The notes: generated by a model from the sequence alone, not told the origin. Positions 28,717-42,149 are shown, counted from the stretch's first letter. The stretch: DNA of 64,000 nt from Prosapia bicincta (GCA_036971475.1 JBAIZL010000002.1:51506229-51570228), one strand, 5' to 3'. Made by a program: numbers and translations.

Positions 28717-31274
28717 AAGAATTTTGTTTTATCCATCCTCAGTCGTAAGAGAATCAAAATATTTTATTACAACTATTAGAAAAGAAAGTTCTAGTTCAAT
28801 CCTTAGGAAATAATTTTCCTACTTGTAAATAAATAATTATATATAATATATTCAATCCGTGTACAGTATAACAATAATGTTTCATGTTTAGTTATATGAA
28901 AACGTATGAACTTATTAGAAATAGATGGCATTTTATTACTCATTAAACATTCTATTACTTCAGCACCATCGCTTGGGTTGAATTAATAAATTGGATTGAC
29001 CAAATCTAGATATAACCATTCCCATTGTTAACAAAATACATAAAAAAACGTGTTTATTACAAAATGTATTCAATTTTTTTGTTTATAGTTTCCTTTAGTT
29101 CTAAAATGTGTTTATCTCTAGATAAAGACTTTTTATAAAAATCATATATAAACATGTCAATGTAGCATTTGCATTTACTCTTGTCAATATTTTAGTTGTT
29201 TTGTAGCAGTTCCTTATTTTGATCCTTACAGTTTCAAGTATATAATTTATATATTTTAAGACTAATTTACATCTAGGCCTTATGGTTTTCATAATTACAA
29301 TTACTCTTCTGTTGATAGGATTCTCACAACAGTCGATAAATTTCTTAAGGCGTCTATGTTTACATCCTGAGATTTGACATCAGAGCGTCGTCGCCAGCAA
29401 AAATCAAGATATTCATCTTCTTACCTTCCATTCTGTGACATTGAATACCATTCGACTTAATAAATCTTTTAAATGGCGTTTTTACTTGGTAATGGCGACA
29501 CTTAATTAGGCACACGTATTGTTATTTTTTGTTTATTTTTCTTTATTGTGATAAATTGTGATAAATTGTCAAACAATTACATTGCATAAAACATTTACAA
29601 ATATGAATCACTTGAGACAATGTATTTACTACTGTACTAAAGCAAGAAAATGTAAGGCTCAGCGACTTTTGTAACTCTTATTTTGGCAAAACGCAGACAA
29701 TTATAGGTACACAATGGACAGATAATTTATACAAGGGGACATAAATCTTAACCTTAGTGATAAAACCCTAAATCAGTGCATACAACAAACAGATGGATTC
29801 AACATGGAGAAATGTTTGCGGGCTAAATACCCTATGCAGTAACTCACAGAAAGAAAAAGCACAATTAATTAATTACAATGGAACATTCTCAGCAATGATC
29901 AATTATGAAAATCGTGCACATACCAACGCCAGAGCTTAGTCCGTATATTATTGCTTCCTTCTTGTCGAAAGCTCAATGTTCCTTGTTTTGTTTACGTTGT
30001 GTCAAACTGAACAATGCACTGAACACATTTGCCCAGATTTTGCTTCCTAATATTTAAATTGATTTTTTGCCATTTGATTAATTGTTAAATTATATTAGAA
30101 CCCTAATTTCAGAATCAAGTGGTTTAATAAAATTGTATTCACTTCATGTGCTTTTAAATTAGTGAAATATCCATTATGGATAAATTACTAAAAATCTTAT
30201 TTAACCAAATAATAGTGAAATACATTATCACAGATTTTTAGGAAACTAAACCTACATAAGCGTTTAGCTGTGCTCGACGTTAAATTCACCTACAATATTT
30301 TAATGAATTAATTACAGATGAAATAAACTGTAACATGACCGTAAAGAACACCATCTTTTTCTTTCCTATATTTTCATAAAAACGATATATAAATATATTT
30401 TCCTATATTTTCTTTCCTTTATTTATTTATGATTAAAAATATGCAACTATTAGAGCGAAAATAACTCCAAAAACACTTTCAATCGTACAGAGCTGCCAAC
30501 TAATCAACTGACCAACTAATTAGAGCCTTGGATTATTTGAAGTCATAACTTTAGTAAGAGACGTAGGAAACGCTGCCGTACAAACTTCCCAAGCGGGCAG
30601 GAACTGGTCATCGATTATTATGATAAATGGAGGCTCTTCAAAACATGTCAACAAAAAAAAAACAAAACAAAAAAAAAAAACAGTGCAAACAACTGGACAC
30701 TTGAAATATTCATATACAACCTAGTACAGACGTAAAATGTTAGTATAGTTTAAACGTGAAAAGTCAAACCATTTTAATGACACAAATGTAATATAATTCA
30801 GTAAAACTTTACAAGCCGATATTAAAGATATGAGGTTCGAAACTGGATAAAGAGTAAAATACACACACTTTCTACACAAGAAGCATTTGTGTAGCGTAAA
30901 TAGCTAAGTATAAAATTATTGAGAATACATATGAAATTTAATGATTTTTTTGTAGCAGACACGATAAACATACTCTTACAGTGATTACAAGAAAGAATTA
31001 TCAATCACTATAATTTTATACAATTGTTTCAAAATACAAATAAAATACGAAATAATTAATACTATCACAAATTAGGTGCAACTAAGATAATGGTTTGGCT
31101 AGAAACGACAAATAGACCGGGTAAGGACATATCGAGGGGATTTCCATGCAGGGAGGAGAGGTTCATAGAAAGTTCTAAGTGATCGAGGCTTTCCGAAAAG
31201 CGGCAACGAAATGTATGGGGAATATTATAAAAATTACAGTTAAATATGACTCTAAAAATGTAAGTTTAAATTTA
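28717..31274. other. AT-rich unique DNA
   Basis: No gene found. Small features are the tandem GTGATAAATTGTGATAAATT at about 29548 and an A-rich run (A11 CAAAACA A11) at 30649-30682. Confidence 0.4.
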
Positions 31275-31345
31275 CAATATCAAGAGCACAGTGGTACAAT
31301 ATATTACAATGAAAATATTGGAAAGAAGCCCAATACCACAAAAAT
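31275..31345 (+). repeat. dispersed repeat shared with 55188-55265
   Basis: The stretch containing CACAGTGGTACAATATATTA and CCCAATACCACAA is repeated in inverted orientation inside the piggyBac-like element near 55.2 kb. Both copies stay open in the same frame (QYQ-E/D-HSGTIYYN, then PNTT). It may be a short piece of an unrecognised element. Confidence 0.6.
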
Positions 31346-31379
31346 AATAAAAAATAATCAAAAATAATAAATAAAACAA

Positions 31380-31528
31380 GTTACTTACGATTAAACCCTT
31401 ATGTACATTTCGATGACCATGTCATCAGAGGCTCTTATTGCAAAAATACAATCTAGCAAACATGAAGTTACAAACTAGAGTGAAAAATGTTTCACTCTAG
31501 TTTATAACTTCATATTTGCTAGATTGTA
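31380..31528 (-). mobile_element. hairpin element, second type
   Basis: 31447-31485 and 31490-31528 form 39-nt arms with only a few mismatches around a 4-nt loop, landmarks ATCTAGCAAACATGAAGTTA and CAAACTAGAGTGAAA. Beside it, on the minus strand, 31420-31398 reads CTGATGACATGGTCATCGAA, another CTGATGA...CGAAA hammerhead-like order. This resembles the design of the 14.3/39.6/57/60 kb hairpins but the sequence is different. Confidence 0.6.
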
Positions 31529-34500
31529 ATTTTTTTTAGTAAGGAATAACAATATTTGAAGAAATATAGCTACACGTTTTATATGTATATGCTTCAATTA
31601 ACCAAACGAAGGTAGTTTTTAATTTGAATAAATTATATTTCAAAATACATGTTTTAAACCTATGTTTTATTAAAAGTAAGAATTTATTTGCTATTGTAAG
31701 TTGGGCGATATTGGGTTTAGGGTTGTATATTGCAGTAAAATATGTTGCTAAGTTTCTAAACATATTAATTTCCCACATAAACAGAAACACCGATAACGGT
31801 TGTATAACAAATCAAATGCTGTCTGATTAGACAAACTTTCAAACAGGGTATAATCAAAGTAATTTATTGCGGTATTTTTGAGGTAATATCAAAGATCGAA
31901 ATAGAGATAAAGCATAAAGAAATTAAAAGTAATATGTTTAAAGTTTAAGGAAACACTTGAACAAAATCATACCTATAATTTAAAACGTTTTGGTTTTTTC
32001 AATATAGGCCCTAAATTTTATACCCCTTATAGTTGTGCATGAACTCAGAAGCTTTAGCAGGGATTTAGAATAAGAATACCTTTTAAGTTAAACCCCTAAA
32101 GTTGTTTAAATTGGATACTCTGAACATTATATAGCTACTCCGATAATCTTTATCTAGTTCTTCCTGCAAGACAGACTTCAATGGGTAAAAATATTTTATG
32201 AGTAAGCATCTTTCTTATACATAAATATTTAAGAATTTATCAGTTACACGCATTGTAAATTACTGATAAGGAATATCATATACAATATTTGGGGAATCAC
32301 TAAGTTTTTGTTAGAGTATAAGTGCAAATACGAATTAGAAATCATGAGAGATAGCAGTAGTTTAAATTATAACAATCAAGGTCGGCGTTACAAGAGAAGT
32401 AGTATGTATTAGAAGTATTCTAAAGTAATTTTCAGGCTTATATAATATCCTATTGATTTTAAATATTTTAAATCCAAGGTCCCGTATTTTCCGATAGCTA
32501 AACATCGATTCCGAGTAGTAAGGGGTAGGTAGCCCAATGGTTTCTGTAACATTTGTATTTAGCACTGCCTGAGGTTAGGATTCCGGATTAGAGCCTATGA
32601 TGTTGGGATTCTATTTTGGAGGAAAGCTGGCAAAATTAATGAAATGTTTTGTTTTGAAAACGTCTTATGTTTCTTAGTCTAGTAGACAGGTTATATTTAA
32701 ACAGAGGAGAGACAGAGTAGCTGAATATATTTTCTATACAAATTTTAAGACTTACTAAGGTAATGTATATGACTTTATCTGGTATGTAATCAAGTCAGAT
32801 TAATTAAAAATAAATTCTAATCTTATACAATTGAACTAAATTCTAATAATTTAATTTAGTTAAATGCAATAAATACAATTTGCCTCACTATAAAATACCA
32901 AGTTAAATTACGTAAGTTTAAAATATTCTTTATAAAACACCTAAGCATAAAACAAAACATTGGTAGTCGTTAAAGTTCTTTTGAAGATTTATTGTTCCTT
33001 TGAGACACGCGCCAGGGTGTGGGAGGGCAACACGTGTATGTATGTGTGTGGTGGTGGAAGACAACTGTTGTGTAGATACTTCTTTATGAACTTCGTATGG
33101 ATTAGGCGTGCTTTACGTACACATAAATAATTGTTTCATCACATTAAAATTTTAGGCATTTTTCCAAACATTATTCTGCAAACATTAGAAGCAGTTTCAC
33201 ATCGCACAATTGTTTGATAATTTGCCAAATATATAAAACCGAACACTTAATTTTCAACTGAGTGGTACAGACCGAACTAGATACTAGTTCGCCATTCTTA
33301 TCATTATGTCTTCTATAACACTCTAGGTTAATAAACCTATTACAATTATGCCAGCATTTTGTAGAATCGAAATATTTATATTGATAAACTAACTAATCTG
33401 GGAGTCAGGGTAATCCCGAAGGACTTGACATTGTGTAGAAAATATTGTCGTTTAATCCAGTTCCTTTGTTTTATCCAATCAAAGAACTGTCAACATAGCG
33501 ACAAGTTTGTTTATACGTAGCCTCTATCGTCGTTCTCAATAATTTTATTTCATTTTTGTTATCTTAAAATTTATAAAATCGGATAATTTTGCAAGATATA
33601 TGTATTTAATTTTCAAGTTTGTTCTACTAATTTTTATGTATTGTTATTTACCTAATATCGTCTTCTATTTTGTCACAGTTCAACGCTAGTGGCTCTGTCG
33701 GCATGTTTGATAAATTTTTAGACACCTTTCTCCGGATGAAAACATATTCTGAATGAGAATATTTTGTCTTGAACATTGTTGTGAGGCTATGATTTTTGCA
33801 ACCGTTTGTCCCTCGGGACCAAGGTGGTCTCTTTGTACTCTATTTATTTTAATAACTATTTGCTAATCTAGGCTATTTTAAGAAATTTTAATAGTGTAAA
33901 CAATTTTAATGTACTATATTTTAAGTTTCCGATTATAATTTTGTTGTATTGTCTGTTTCTAACCTGACCTAATCTATGTTGTTTATTTTTGATAATATTT
34001 GTTAGCCCTTATGGCCTTATTGCCTTATGCCCTTTCTAGACTAATACCAATTTTTGCGACGGTAGCTTTGGGCGTGAAGTTCACTAGCATGTGACAGTAG
34101 GGAAACTGATGAAAACAATATTATTTACATTTACAGGTCGATGCATGTAGTTAGATTCTAACTGAAAAGGAGAATTAGTTGTGACACTCATAGCCAACCA
34201 GGTTTTTTTAAAACTTTGAAATATATTGTATTTTTCTGTTTTATCAGTAGGAATTCATGAATCTGGATGCTGATGTTTCAATATAAAACCTCGCTTTCTT
34301 ACTTCGGCATTTAAGCTTTTACATAGTAAAACGGATATTCTGTTTTTTTAGAACGAGGAGTTATCATAAAACTAAATTTACCCAACGTATATCCGATGTA
34401 GACGGATATAAAATTTATTGCATTCGTATAAAGCTCTTACTTTATGAGAAACCTTTAGAGAAGTTAAAACACTTTTTGAAAAGAGTAGCCTAAATGAAGA

Positions 34501-35519
34501 AAATCCCATTAGCAGTTAAAGCGGAATTACTGTTGAACAAATGACGTGCTTTCTTGGGAACTTGTCCACCCTAATACGTAATGGTAAATGTCGTCCTTTA
34601 AACACCAACATTCTAGTTATAACACGTCCCTAGACAGTTGACTGTGTATATAAACACTCCTGTAAGTGTAAAAAATGTATTGCAGCTCCTGGAAAAGGTT
34701 TAATCTATTACTCAGCAGAGAGAGTGTTATTATTTCATACAATAGAGTGACTAAAACCTTTTTACAGGACTTTATTCTAGCTTTCCATCGATTTTAGAGT
34801 AATATAGGTAAATAAATTTATTTAAAATAAAGTATTAGAAAAGTGATAATATAACACAACAGTATTCTAAAAAGTTTCCAATAGAATAATTTTAATGTAG
34901 ATAATAAAAATTCTATGTCGGTAAATATGTTAAGATGGAGTGATTTTCAATGTTTTCCATGGAACATAAACAAACGTCTTCAGAAGGTAATAATAGAGTG
35001 TTCCCTATCCCCCGTCCTTTATCACAGACACTTTTATCTAATTGACTTTTGCTTGTATACTCTGTAGGCGAGCTTGATCATGAAAGAAAAAATCAATGCG
35101 TTATGAAGGAAAGTGTTGTTATAAAGAAAATAGACGTCGAACCACATAAAATGGGACACAAAAACTGTGAATACTCGTACATTTCCCAACATTTAAGTAG
35201 GCCTATATTTGTAAACTTCCGATGGTGATACCTGTGTTAGGTGGTTGTACATTCAAGGTTGTATAAATATTTGTATCCAGGGTTTATATTTGTTTTTTTT
35301 TGTATAATGAGCCATGCACAATGAACAAGAACACCTTGTTATAGTGTGTCTAAACAATAATTGTAGTGAACAATTATTTCTGGATTATAATATATTTCAA
35401 CCGATTTTAATGTATATAAACCAGTTTAGCAAAAAAGGTTTAAGAATAATATCCTAAACAACCTCAAGTAAAACGATATAAAAGTCAAATTTAAGATAGC
35501 TGGTCAATTTTAGAAATGA
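31529..35519. other. AT-rich unique DNA
   Basis: Overlapping ORFs on both strands at 31536-31830 look random. I see no recognisable gene or repeat family. Confidence 0.35.
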
Positions 35520-36059
35520 TATACAAAAGAACCTCGCTATTGGTGGATTCGCGTTTGGCAAAATTACAGGATGTTCCGCTAATATGTATAGTATTTAAAA
35601 AAAAAAAGTCAAGATAAACAATACAGTCACTGAACAGGTTGTAAGACATGTTCTCGTCTTATTATTTTTGTACACTACTGTAGTTATTTATCACAAAACA
35701 AAACTGATTATCCTATAAACATCTGTTATACTGTACACTACTAGGCCTACTACTACTAAGATAGGCATTCCTTATTTATTACAAATTTTGACTATATTTA
35801 TAATAATCCGGTTCAAGTATCCAACTCCATATATAGGTTTAGCATCACTAATGTTCACGTACTACTAATTTAACAGTTTCCAAAATCGAAACATCGATAA
35901 TTGTATCCGGTGGCTGTAACTAACTCGGATTTGGTTTTTCCCTTCAGTTACCAAACAGGTGCCGCATTCGCCTTTCTTGTCTGCTAATTTTGGAAATGCC
36001 TCGTCTACATCTGGAAATAATTAGTGACTTGGTTTTGTTTAGTTTTTTCCCCTTAAATT

Positions 36060-37030
36060 CTTTATCCAACCCAGACAAGTAAAGGCAAAAAACGCTATTG
36101 TCTTCCGTTGGTTAAGGAAATTGAACTTCTAGATAAATTGAAAGTGATGAAATCATAGAATCTGTCGCAAAGAATTTTAGCGTTTACGAGTCAACAGTGC
36201 ATTACATAAGGAAAAATGAAGAAAATATATGGTTGAGTGTTATAGAAAGAATTTGTCAAACAACGAAATTTACCTCTATGTGTCCGACATAAATATAGAA
36301 AAAATGGAACAAGCTTTGAGCGTGTGGATAGAAGATCAATAGCAAAAAATTCAGTTTATATTCGTGAAAAAGCTAGGCGTTTGTATTAACATTTTTTTCA
36401 AAACTATGGTGAACGTACTGAGAGTCAATTATTTTCAGCAATTAAAGGGTAGTTTGACAAGTTCCAGAGACGGTTTTCTCTTCACAACGTGAAATTTGTT
36501 GGTGAATCAGCATCTGTGGATCACAAAGGCGACAATTCATTTCAAACGCATTTAAAAAAATTTTATTTTGAGAAACACTACACAGTCAAGTTTTAAAGTG
36601 GACGTGACTGGACTGTATTGGAAAAAAATGCCTTCACGAACTTTCTTATCTAGTTAGGAGAAATCTGCTCGGGGTTTAAGGCAAAGATCGGTTGACTATT
36701 GTAGTGCTAGTGGATTGATATTGTCTCAATAGCATATTGAATTAACGATGAAGTGTTTCAAGACAATAACAGTGAAGATGTCGACAACAATCTTTTGAAA
36801 ATGATAATCTCTTTGCGAACCAAGATTTGATGGAAGAAGAACTTGAAAAATCAATTACTGAACCTGTGCCTATCTCGGATAACGAGGGCAAAGAAATCAT
36901 AAAACATGTATCGCCGAAGTTACAGAATCTGCCGGTGAAATAGTTGTTTCGGGGAACAGCTGCAGCCGATACTCAAATTGATCCCTATTTATAATAGGCA
37001 TTAAAATTTATTCGAGAGCTGGATGATGCA
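36060..37030 (+). pseudogene. Tigger/pogo-like DDE transposase relic
   Basis: The N-terminal part resembles a CENP-B/pogo-type helix-turn-helix: ELLDKLK, ESVAKNFSVYESTVHYIRKN (36130-36225). The second DNA-binding half begins at the ATG at 36304 (MEQALSVWIEDQ, then stop) with AIKG-FDKFQRRF-LHNVKFVGES near 36440-36510. The DDE domain begins at 36601 with DVTGLYWKKMPSRTF, which aligns by eye with the Tigger DETGLYWKKMPSRTF region, followed by EKSARGLRQRSVDY. There are many stops and frame changes, the catalytic middle is missing, and an acidic C-terminal part (EEELEKSITEPVPISDNEG) follows near 36830. It is an old, dead copy. Confidence 0.8.
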
Positions 37031-38013
37031 CTATCGTCAAGCCATATAAAGAAGTGTGTAAATAACTAGAAATAAAATAAGAAAATTTTTTAAAATAAAA
37101 TTAACAGTGTTTAGAAGAATATTTCTTTAATATTATTTGTTTTTAAATGTAGTGGATAGTGTTTGGCAATAAAGAAAACGTGTGTCTCAACTGAGATAGC
37201 ATTTACTCGTCTCTCTTTACTCCTTCGCTAGTCTTCGATGTTAGTTTGAAACTCAACTGATCTTAATTTCAAAATCCAAACTTCGAAAAAACACTTAATA
37301 TAATACTTATTATTGTCATGTGGCCTTGCAGACTGGATTTTAAAACTTTTACAATAAATTAAGTTTTAAACAGACGTATATAATGCAGGCTATTTGGGGA
37401 TCTGACTTTAGTCTTACTAAGAATATTCCGTATTCAACAGACGACGAAGAATGAAAAATAGGAATTGAACCGGAAGAATGGGTTAGTATAAAAAAGATGG
37501 AAATTTTCAGATAAAGTTTCACACGGGAAGAAGACGCTACTAAAAAATATATCTGGATTTCCAAAAACATGTTTGTTTTAAAGTTTTCCCTGCAATTTCA
37601 GCTACTTTTATTTTTGCTTCATCTTACTCACTTTGACCTTCGAATGCGAATGTATTTTTATTTCAACAGCTGTTTAATATAAGAGTTCCTGGCCAACAGT
37701 GTTATATACTCTACTACTAAATTTATATACTTGAAATTCTATTTCCATTAATTTACATATTTCCTTTACATATTTCAAACACTATTCATCCGGTTTAAGG
37801 ATGTTTACAACCAAACCATATAGTTTAAGGTTAAAATAGAAGAATAACGTTTGTATATAATACTCTTTGGCTTCGCATAACTTAAAGTAATTACTGACAT
37901 AAACCAAATATAACATATTATTTAGTCACACTTATATTTATAATATGAATTCGTGTTGTAATTTTGAACACCAACAATGTATAACTTTGTATTATCTAAT
38001 AGAAACCAGCTAC
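37031..38013. other. AT-rich unique DNA
   Basis: No coding region recognised. It probably includes the remaining 3' flank of the Tigger-like copy, whose terminus I could not define. Confidence 0.35.
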
Positions 38014-38520
38014 CTATAACTTTCTGTAGCAATTGGTTGTAAGGGATTGTTTATTTTTGAAAATAATCACGCAGCGAAAATTTTCCAAGTTGACGAAACG
38101 CACATCCCGAAGGTCGCTGTTAGCCTCAAAGAATCGTATAAATTTGTTTGCACTTTTACTATCGTTTGGAATTGGAAGCGAAAACGTGGATGCCACTCGC
38201 ACTCATAGCCTCATTAACAAATAAGGTACTTGTAATATAATATCCCTCCTTAACCTTTAGGTGTTTCAATGAAAATCGCTCAACGACTTCGTTCTCTTGG
38301 TCATTATAAAGGCCTTTCAATGGGTCTAGCACAACAGCCTCAGATATATTACGCCAATACGACTTTCTAGACGGGTTCATACATCTTATTATTTGAATAA
38401 ATAAATTTTGGGTTGATGTAGACCAAACTCCATCCACATTCTGAACCATACGTGCCGCATGAAATACATTGTGCTTGCCTCACAAATCCAACGAGACAAT
38501 GTATTGATATTGTATTCTGG
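38014..38520 (-). pseudogene. unidentified degraded coding segment
   Basis: On the minus strand a coherent protein-like reading runs from about 38518 to 38014. It contains QYIVSLDL, a TGA, GKHNVFHAARMVQNVDGVWS, RKSYWRNISEAVVLDPLKG, QENEVVERFSLKHLKVKEGY, and then, after one frameshift near 38165, KSANKFIRFFEANSDLRDV and FRCVIIFKNKQ. Residue use is mixed and non-repetitive, unlike random ORFs here. A TTTCCAG acceptor-like sequence precedes it. I do not recognise the family. It could be an exon of a decaying host gene, a retroposed pseudogene, or a fragment of a large mobile or viral element. Confidence 0.45.
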
Positions 38521-38693
38521 AAATATAAATATGAATAATATCTAAAACTATTCTAAGGTATAGTTTTACTGAAAGTCTATTTTCAAACCAATGTTTTAAT
38601 ACTGAATATATGAACTAGAAATCTTTTCAATACCTGAGCCAAATGAAAGTGTTTTTAAAGGATATAGTCTGTCTAGCGTTGCTTTTCAAATGG

Positions 38694-38770
38694 TATATAT
38701 ATATATAATTAACTGAATATATAATGAATATATCAGGATAATTTATATGTAAATGTATATACATATATAC

Positions 38771-38801
<31 letters not shown>

Positions 38802-38832
38802 CATAATAAACTGAATATATAATGAATATATT
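38694..38832. repeat. TA-rich tract with 22-bp direct repeat
   Basis: TA and ACAT repeats flanked by two copies of AACTGAATATATAATGAATA (about 38711 and 38811), suggesting a local duplication that enclosed the microsatellite. Confidence 0.8.
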
Positions 38833-38907
38833 TATTAAAAGTATTCTTGTTTTTGAAATATTTCTAATTTATTAACTATACTACAAGAAAACATATCACC
38901 ATATTTA

Positions 38908-39027
<120 letters not shown>

Positions 39028-39519
39028 AATGGTATTACCGTTTTAATCTTGCCATCTTATGTTTGAACAAAACAAGTACAACAATGTAGGAATGTTCTAA
39101 ATTTTGTAATTCAATGCAATTTACCTTTTGTGAATGTAAAAATCTAAACGTGTAAGCTTCCTATTTTATGACCTACCTTCTTTAAACCTGTCCACGTAAG
39201 CTACTCGGATTCGTATTGAGTTGAAAGCTAATATTGTCTTATCCGTACTTAATAATAACGAGAAGATAACCCCTTTGCCAAAGCGCTAAGCTACGTTGTT
39301 GTAGGGTTTCTATAACACTGAAACCTTGCAACAATCTTCTTTATGCCCTAATTTAATTACAGTGTACAAGGTGGAACGTATTAGTTTATGACAATACCTT
39401 TGAGCCGTTGTTAAAAAACTTTACGTTAAACTATATAATTTTTCGTAAGTTCTTTAATTTTGTTTAGGTTATATGTAATTCAAGACATGTAATTAACTAC
39501 CGTGTATAGATACTTATAG

Positions 39520-39521
<2 letters not shown>

Positions 39522-39566
<45 letters not shown>
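39522..39566. repeat. (TA)n tract left of hairpin element copy 2
   Basis: Pure TA tract; the hairpin arm begins about 30 bases further on. Confidence 0.93.
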
Positions 39567-39570
<4 letters not shown>

Positions 39571-39596
39571 TAAAATACATTTTCTTGTTTAATAAT

Positions 39597-39807
39597 TTAA
39601 AACAACATAGGTTATTCAAACACAAGAATATTTAATAATTTTTATTCAAAGCTTTTCGTTGGTAAACAGCACGAACATCATCAGGAATGAAAATTACAAT
39701 AATAGCATTATTGTAATTTTCATTCCTGATGATGTTGGTACTGTTTACCAACAAAAAGCTTTGAATATGAATTATTAAATATTCTTGTATTTGAATAACC
39801 TATGTTG

Positions 39808-39813
<6 letters not shown>
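39597..39813. mobile_element. hairpin (foldback) element, copy 2
   Basis: Arms 39597-39703 and 39707-39813 are nearly perfectly complementary around a 3-nt loop. Landmarks are AACAACATAGGTTATTCAAA, AAGCTTTTCGTTGG and CATCATCAGGAATGAAAATT. It sits between (TA)n tracts, and its right arm ends where the TA/CA tract before the Penelope-like element begins. Hammerhead-like motifs are in both arms, but the right arm has AAAA in place of GAAA and the left arm has a helix II mismatch. The 146-codon ORF starting at 39785 runs from this arm through the microsatellite into the Penelope-like element; its first third is an artefact. Confidence 0.87.
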
Positions 39814-39887
<74 letters not shown>

Positions 39888-39896
39888 TATATATAT
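39814..39896. repeat. compound (TA)n-(CA)n-(TA)n microsatellite
   Basis: TA to about 39868, (CA)n to about 39887, then a few TA units. It forms the junction between hairpin element copy 2 and the Penelope-like terminal repeat. Confidence 0.95.
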
Positions 39897-39961
39897 CATC
39901 ACACAAGTTAAAATTATTGCACTTAGTGGCGAAAAAAATATTTACAAGTAATAATAATAAC

Positions 39962-41982
39962 TTAATAAAGTCAGTGCAATGGAAAAATAATAGACAAAGT
40001 GAAATATCCGATTTTAACACCAACCAAGGTAAACAACTCTACTGGAGATATCTTAACCTCATCTATCAACAGAATTGTATCAACAGAATACATTTTAATA
40101 AAAAATGCATAACACTTAATATCACACCAAAATACGATAAAATACACTTAAAAAATAAACAAAATACAATCATTAACAAAGCAACAAAAATAGCCGAATT
40201 ACACGTAGTTAATAAAAAACATTAAATCGGCTAACCATAAAAAAGTCAAATCAACTTACAACTTTACACAACCAATTTAGAAATAATGAAAACCTTTGAT
40301 AATCTCACACCTATAATACACGAAATATACAACAAATTATAATAAAACACAAAATAAATACAATAAATAGACGACCAATAGCTTAAATAAATAAAAAATA
40401 CCTTAATACAATTAAAACCTAATAGTATACACAGAAATACCATAAACTATAACAATAAATTAAAATACCACACAAGATTTTACCCATTGAAACCATGTGC
40501 GACAATATTAACAGGCATACCTAAAATTCACAAACCCGACACACCATTTAGACCACTAATAAATTTCAAAACAGCACCATCTTACATAATTTCAAAAATA
40601 CTAGACAAAATAATAAGATCTAAATTACATATCAACAACACATACAATATAAAAATGTATACGAATTAGTTAATAAAATAAATAATAAAAACATAGAAAC
40701 AAACAGCAGCACAAAAATAATAAGTTATGGCATAACCAACATGTACCCTAGTATCCCAATAGAAGAAACCATAGAAATAATAAAAAAACAAACTAATACA
40801 CAATAACAAAAAAACGCAATAAATAGTATCATTACACTAACCAAACACATATGTAACCAATATTACTTCAAATTTAACAATAAATACTATAAACAAACAA
40901 GTGGACTCCCCATGGGATCACCCATAACATCAGTGATGCCAGAAATATATTTACAACACTTTGAACAAAGAATAATTAAACCTATACTAAATACACATAA
41001 TATTTTACTATGGACAAGATACGTAGACGATATACTTGTAATATACCAACCTACCATCCACAACGAACACATCATAATACTAAACAAATTAAATACATAC
41101 AACGAAAACATACAATTCACCGTCGAAACAGAAAAAAATTGAACAATCAGCTATCTTGACATTACGTTAAATATAAATGATAATAAAATAGAAACTATAG
41201 TATACAGGAAACCTACTTCCAACAACACCACAATACACTACAAATCTAACCACCCCTGGACACACAAAATTAACACTTACAGTAACATGATAAATAAAGC
41301 AATAAAATACACACAGGATAACAAACAAAAATTAAATGAAGAATTAGATAACATTACAAAAAAGCAATAGAAAATGGATACAACAAAAACCTTATAAAAA
41401 TATATATACAATAAATTGACAAAAAAACCGAACTTCAATACAACACTACAACCTGAACACAAAAATAATAAAAATAAAAAATCTACCTAAAATATAAATA
41501 CACCAATAACAAAATAGGAAAAATAACAGATATATACAACAAAGAATACTACACTCCAACATACAAACCAAACAACAAAATAATAAAATATCTTAATAAC
41601 ACAAACCACAAAACAAATTCAGAAAAACATAACCTATCAGGAATTTACAAAATTACATGTAACAACTGAAACGCATTTTACATAGGGAAAACAACCAGAT
41701 CATTTAAAATAAGATTTTAAGAACATTATAGAGCATTCAAAAACTAAAATTCATAAGTATCAAATGTTGCAGCACACCTAATATCACATAAACATGAAAT
41801 AACTAATTACGAAAACAACCTAACCATACTTGAAATAAATAATAGCCCAATAGAATTAAACTCACTAGAAAAATACCACATTTATAAAAACATACACAAC
41901 AATTTAATGAATCTACAAACAACATATACAGAAGAATACTATTCAAAAACATTATACACGAGACTCAAGAGGAAACGTGTAT
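39962..41982 (+). pseudogene. Penelope-like RT + GIY-YIG polyprotein, disrupted
   Basis: The reading begins near KSVQWKNNRQSEISDFN (after 39968) and proceeds through IAELHVVNKKH before a stop at 40223. RT landmarks follow: ILTGIPKIHKPDTPFRPLIN (40495-40560), SYGITNMYPSIPIEET (40725-40770), SGLPMGSPITSVMPEIYLQH (about 40900-40960), the catalytic RYVDDILVIYQ (41020-41050) with both Asps intact, and SYLDITLNIN then YRKPTSNN (41150-41225). The GIY-YIG domain starts with SGIYKITCNN (about 41640), then FYIGKTTRSFKIRF, and HLISHKHEI; the ORF ends RLKRKRV-TGA (about 41981). At least eight in-frame stops and several frame changes (near 40230, 40655, 41140, 41370, 41660) are visible. Original function: target nicking by GIY-YIG and reverse transcription. 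Confidence 0.9.
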
Positions 41983-42048
41983 GACGTCACCAAGTACAAA
42001 CACCACGGACCGAACATCCACAGCAGAAAAATGGAGAAAAAGTAATCA

Positions 42049-42089
42049 GTGATTCGACAATGGTAAGAGACCGAAAGGTGCCTTATCAC
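42049..42089 (+). promoter_or_regulatory. hammerhead-like fold at Penelope-like 3' terminal repeat
   Basis: Helix I GTGAT/ATCAC (42049-42053 with 42085-42089), core TCGACAA, extra T, helix II GGT..ACC (weak), GAAA (42073-42076), near-palindromic AGGTGCCT, T84 at the cleavage position. Same layout as at 792-834 and in the hairpin arms, with the core altered by transitions. Confidence 0.4.
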
Positions 42090-42149
42090 ACAAGGTAAAA
42101 TTATTGCACTTAGTGGTGGAAAATAATATTTACAAGTAATAATAATAAC

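Noticed and set aside
31536..31830. Overlapping ORFs on opposite strands
   Set aside because: Mutually exclusive, short and without family resemblance.
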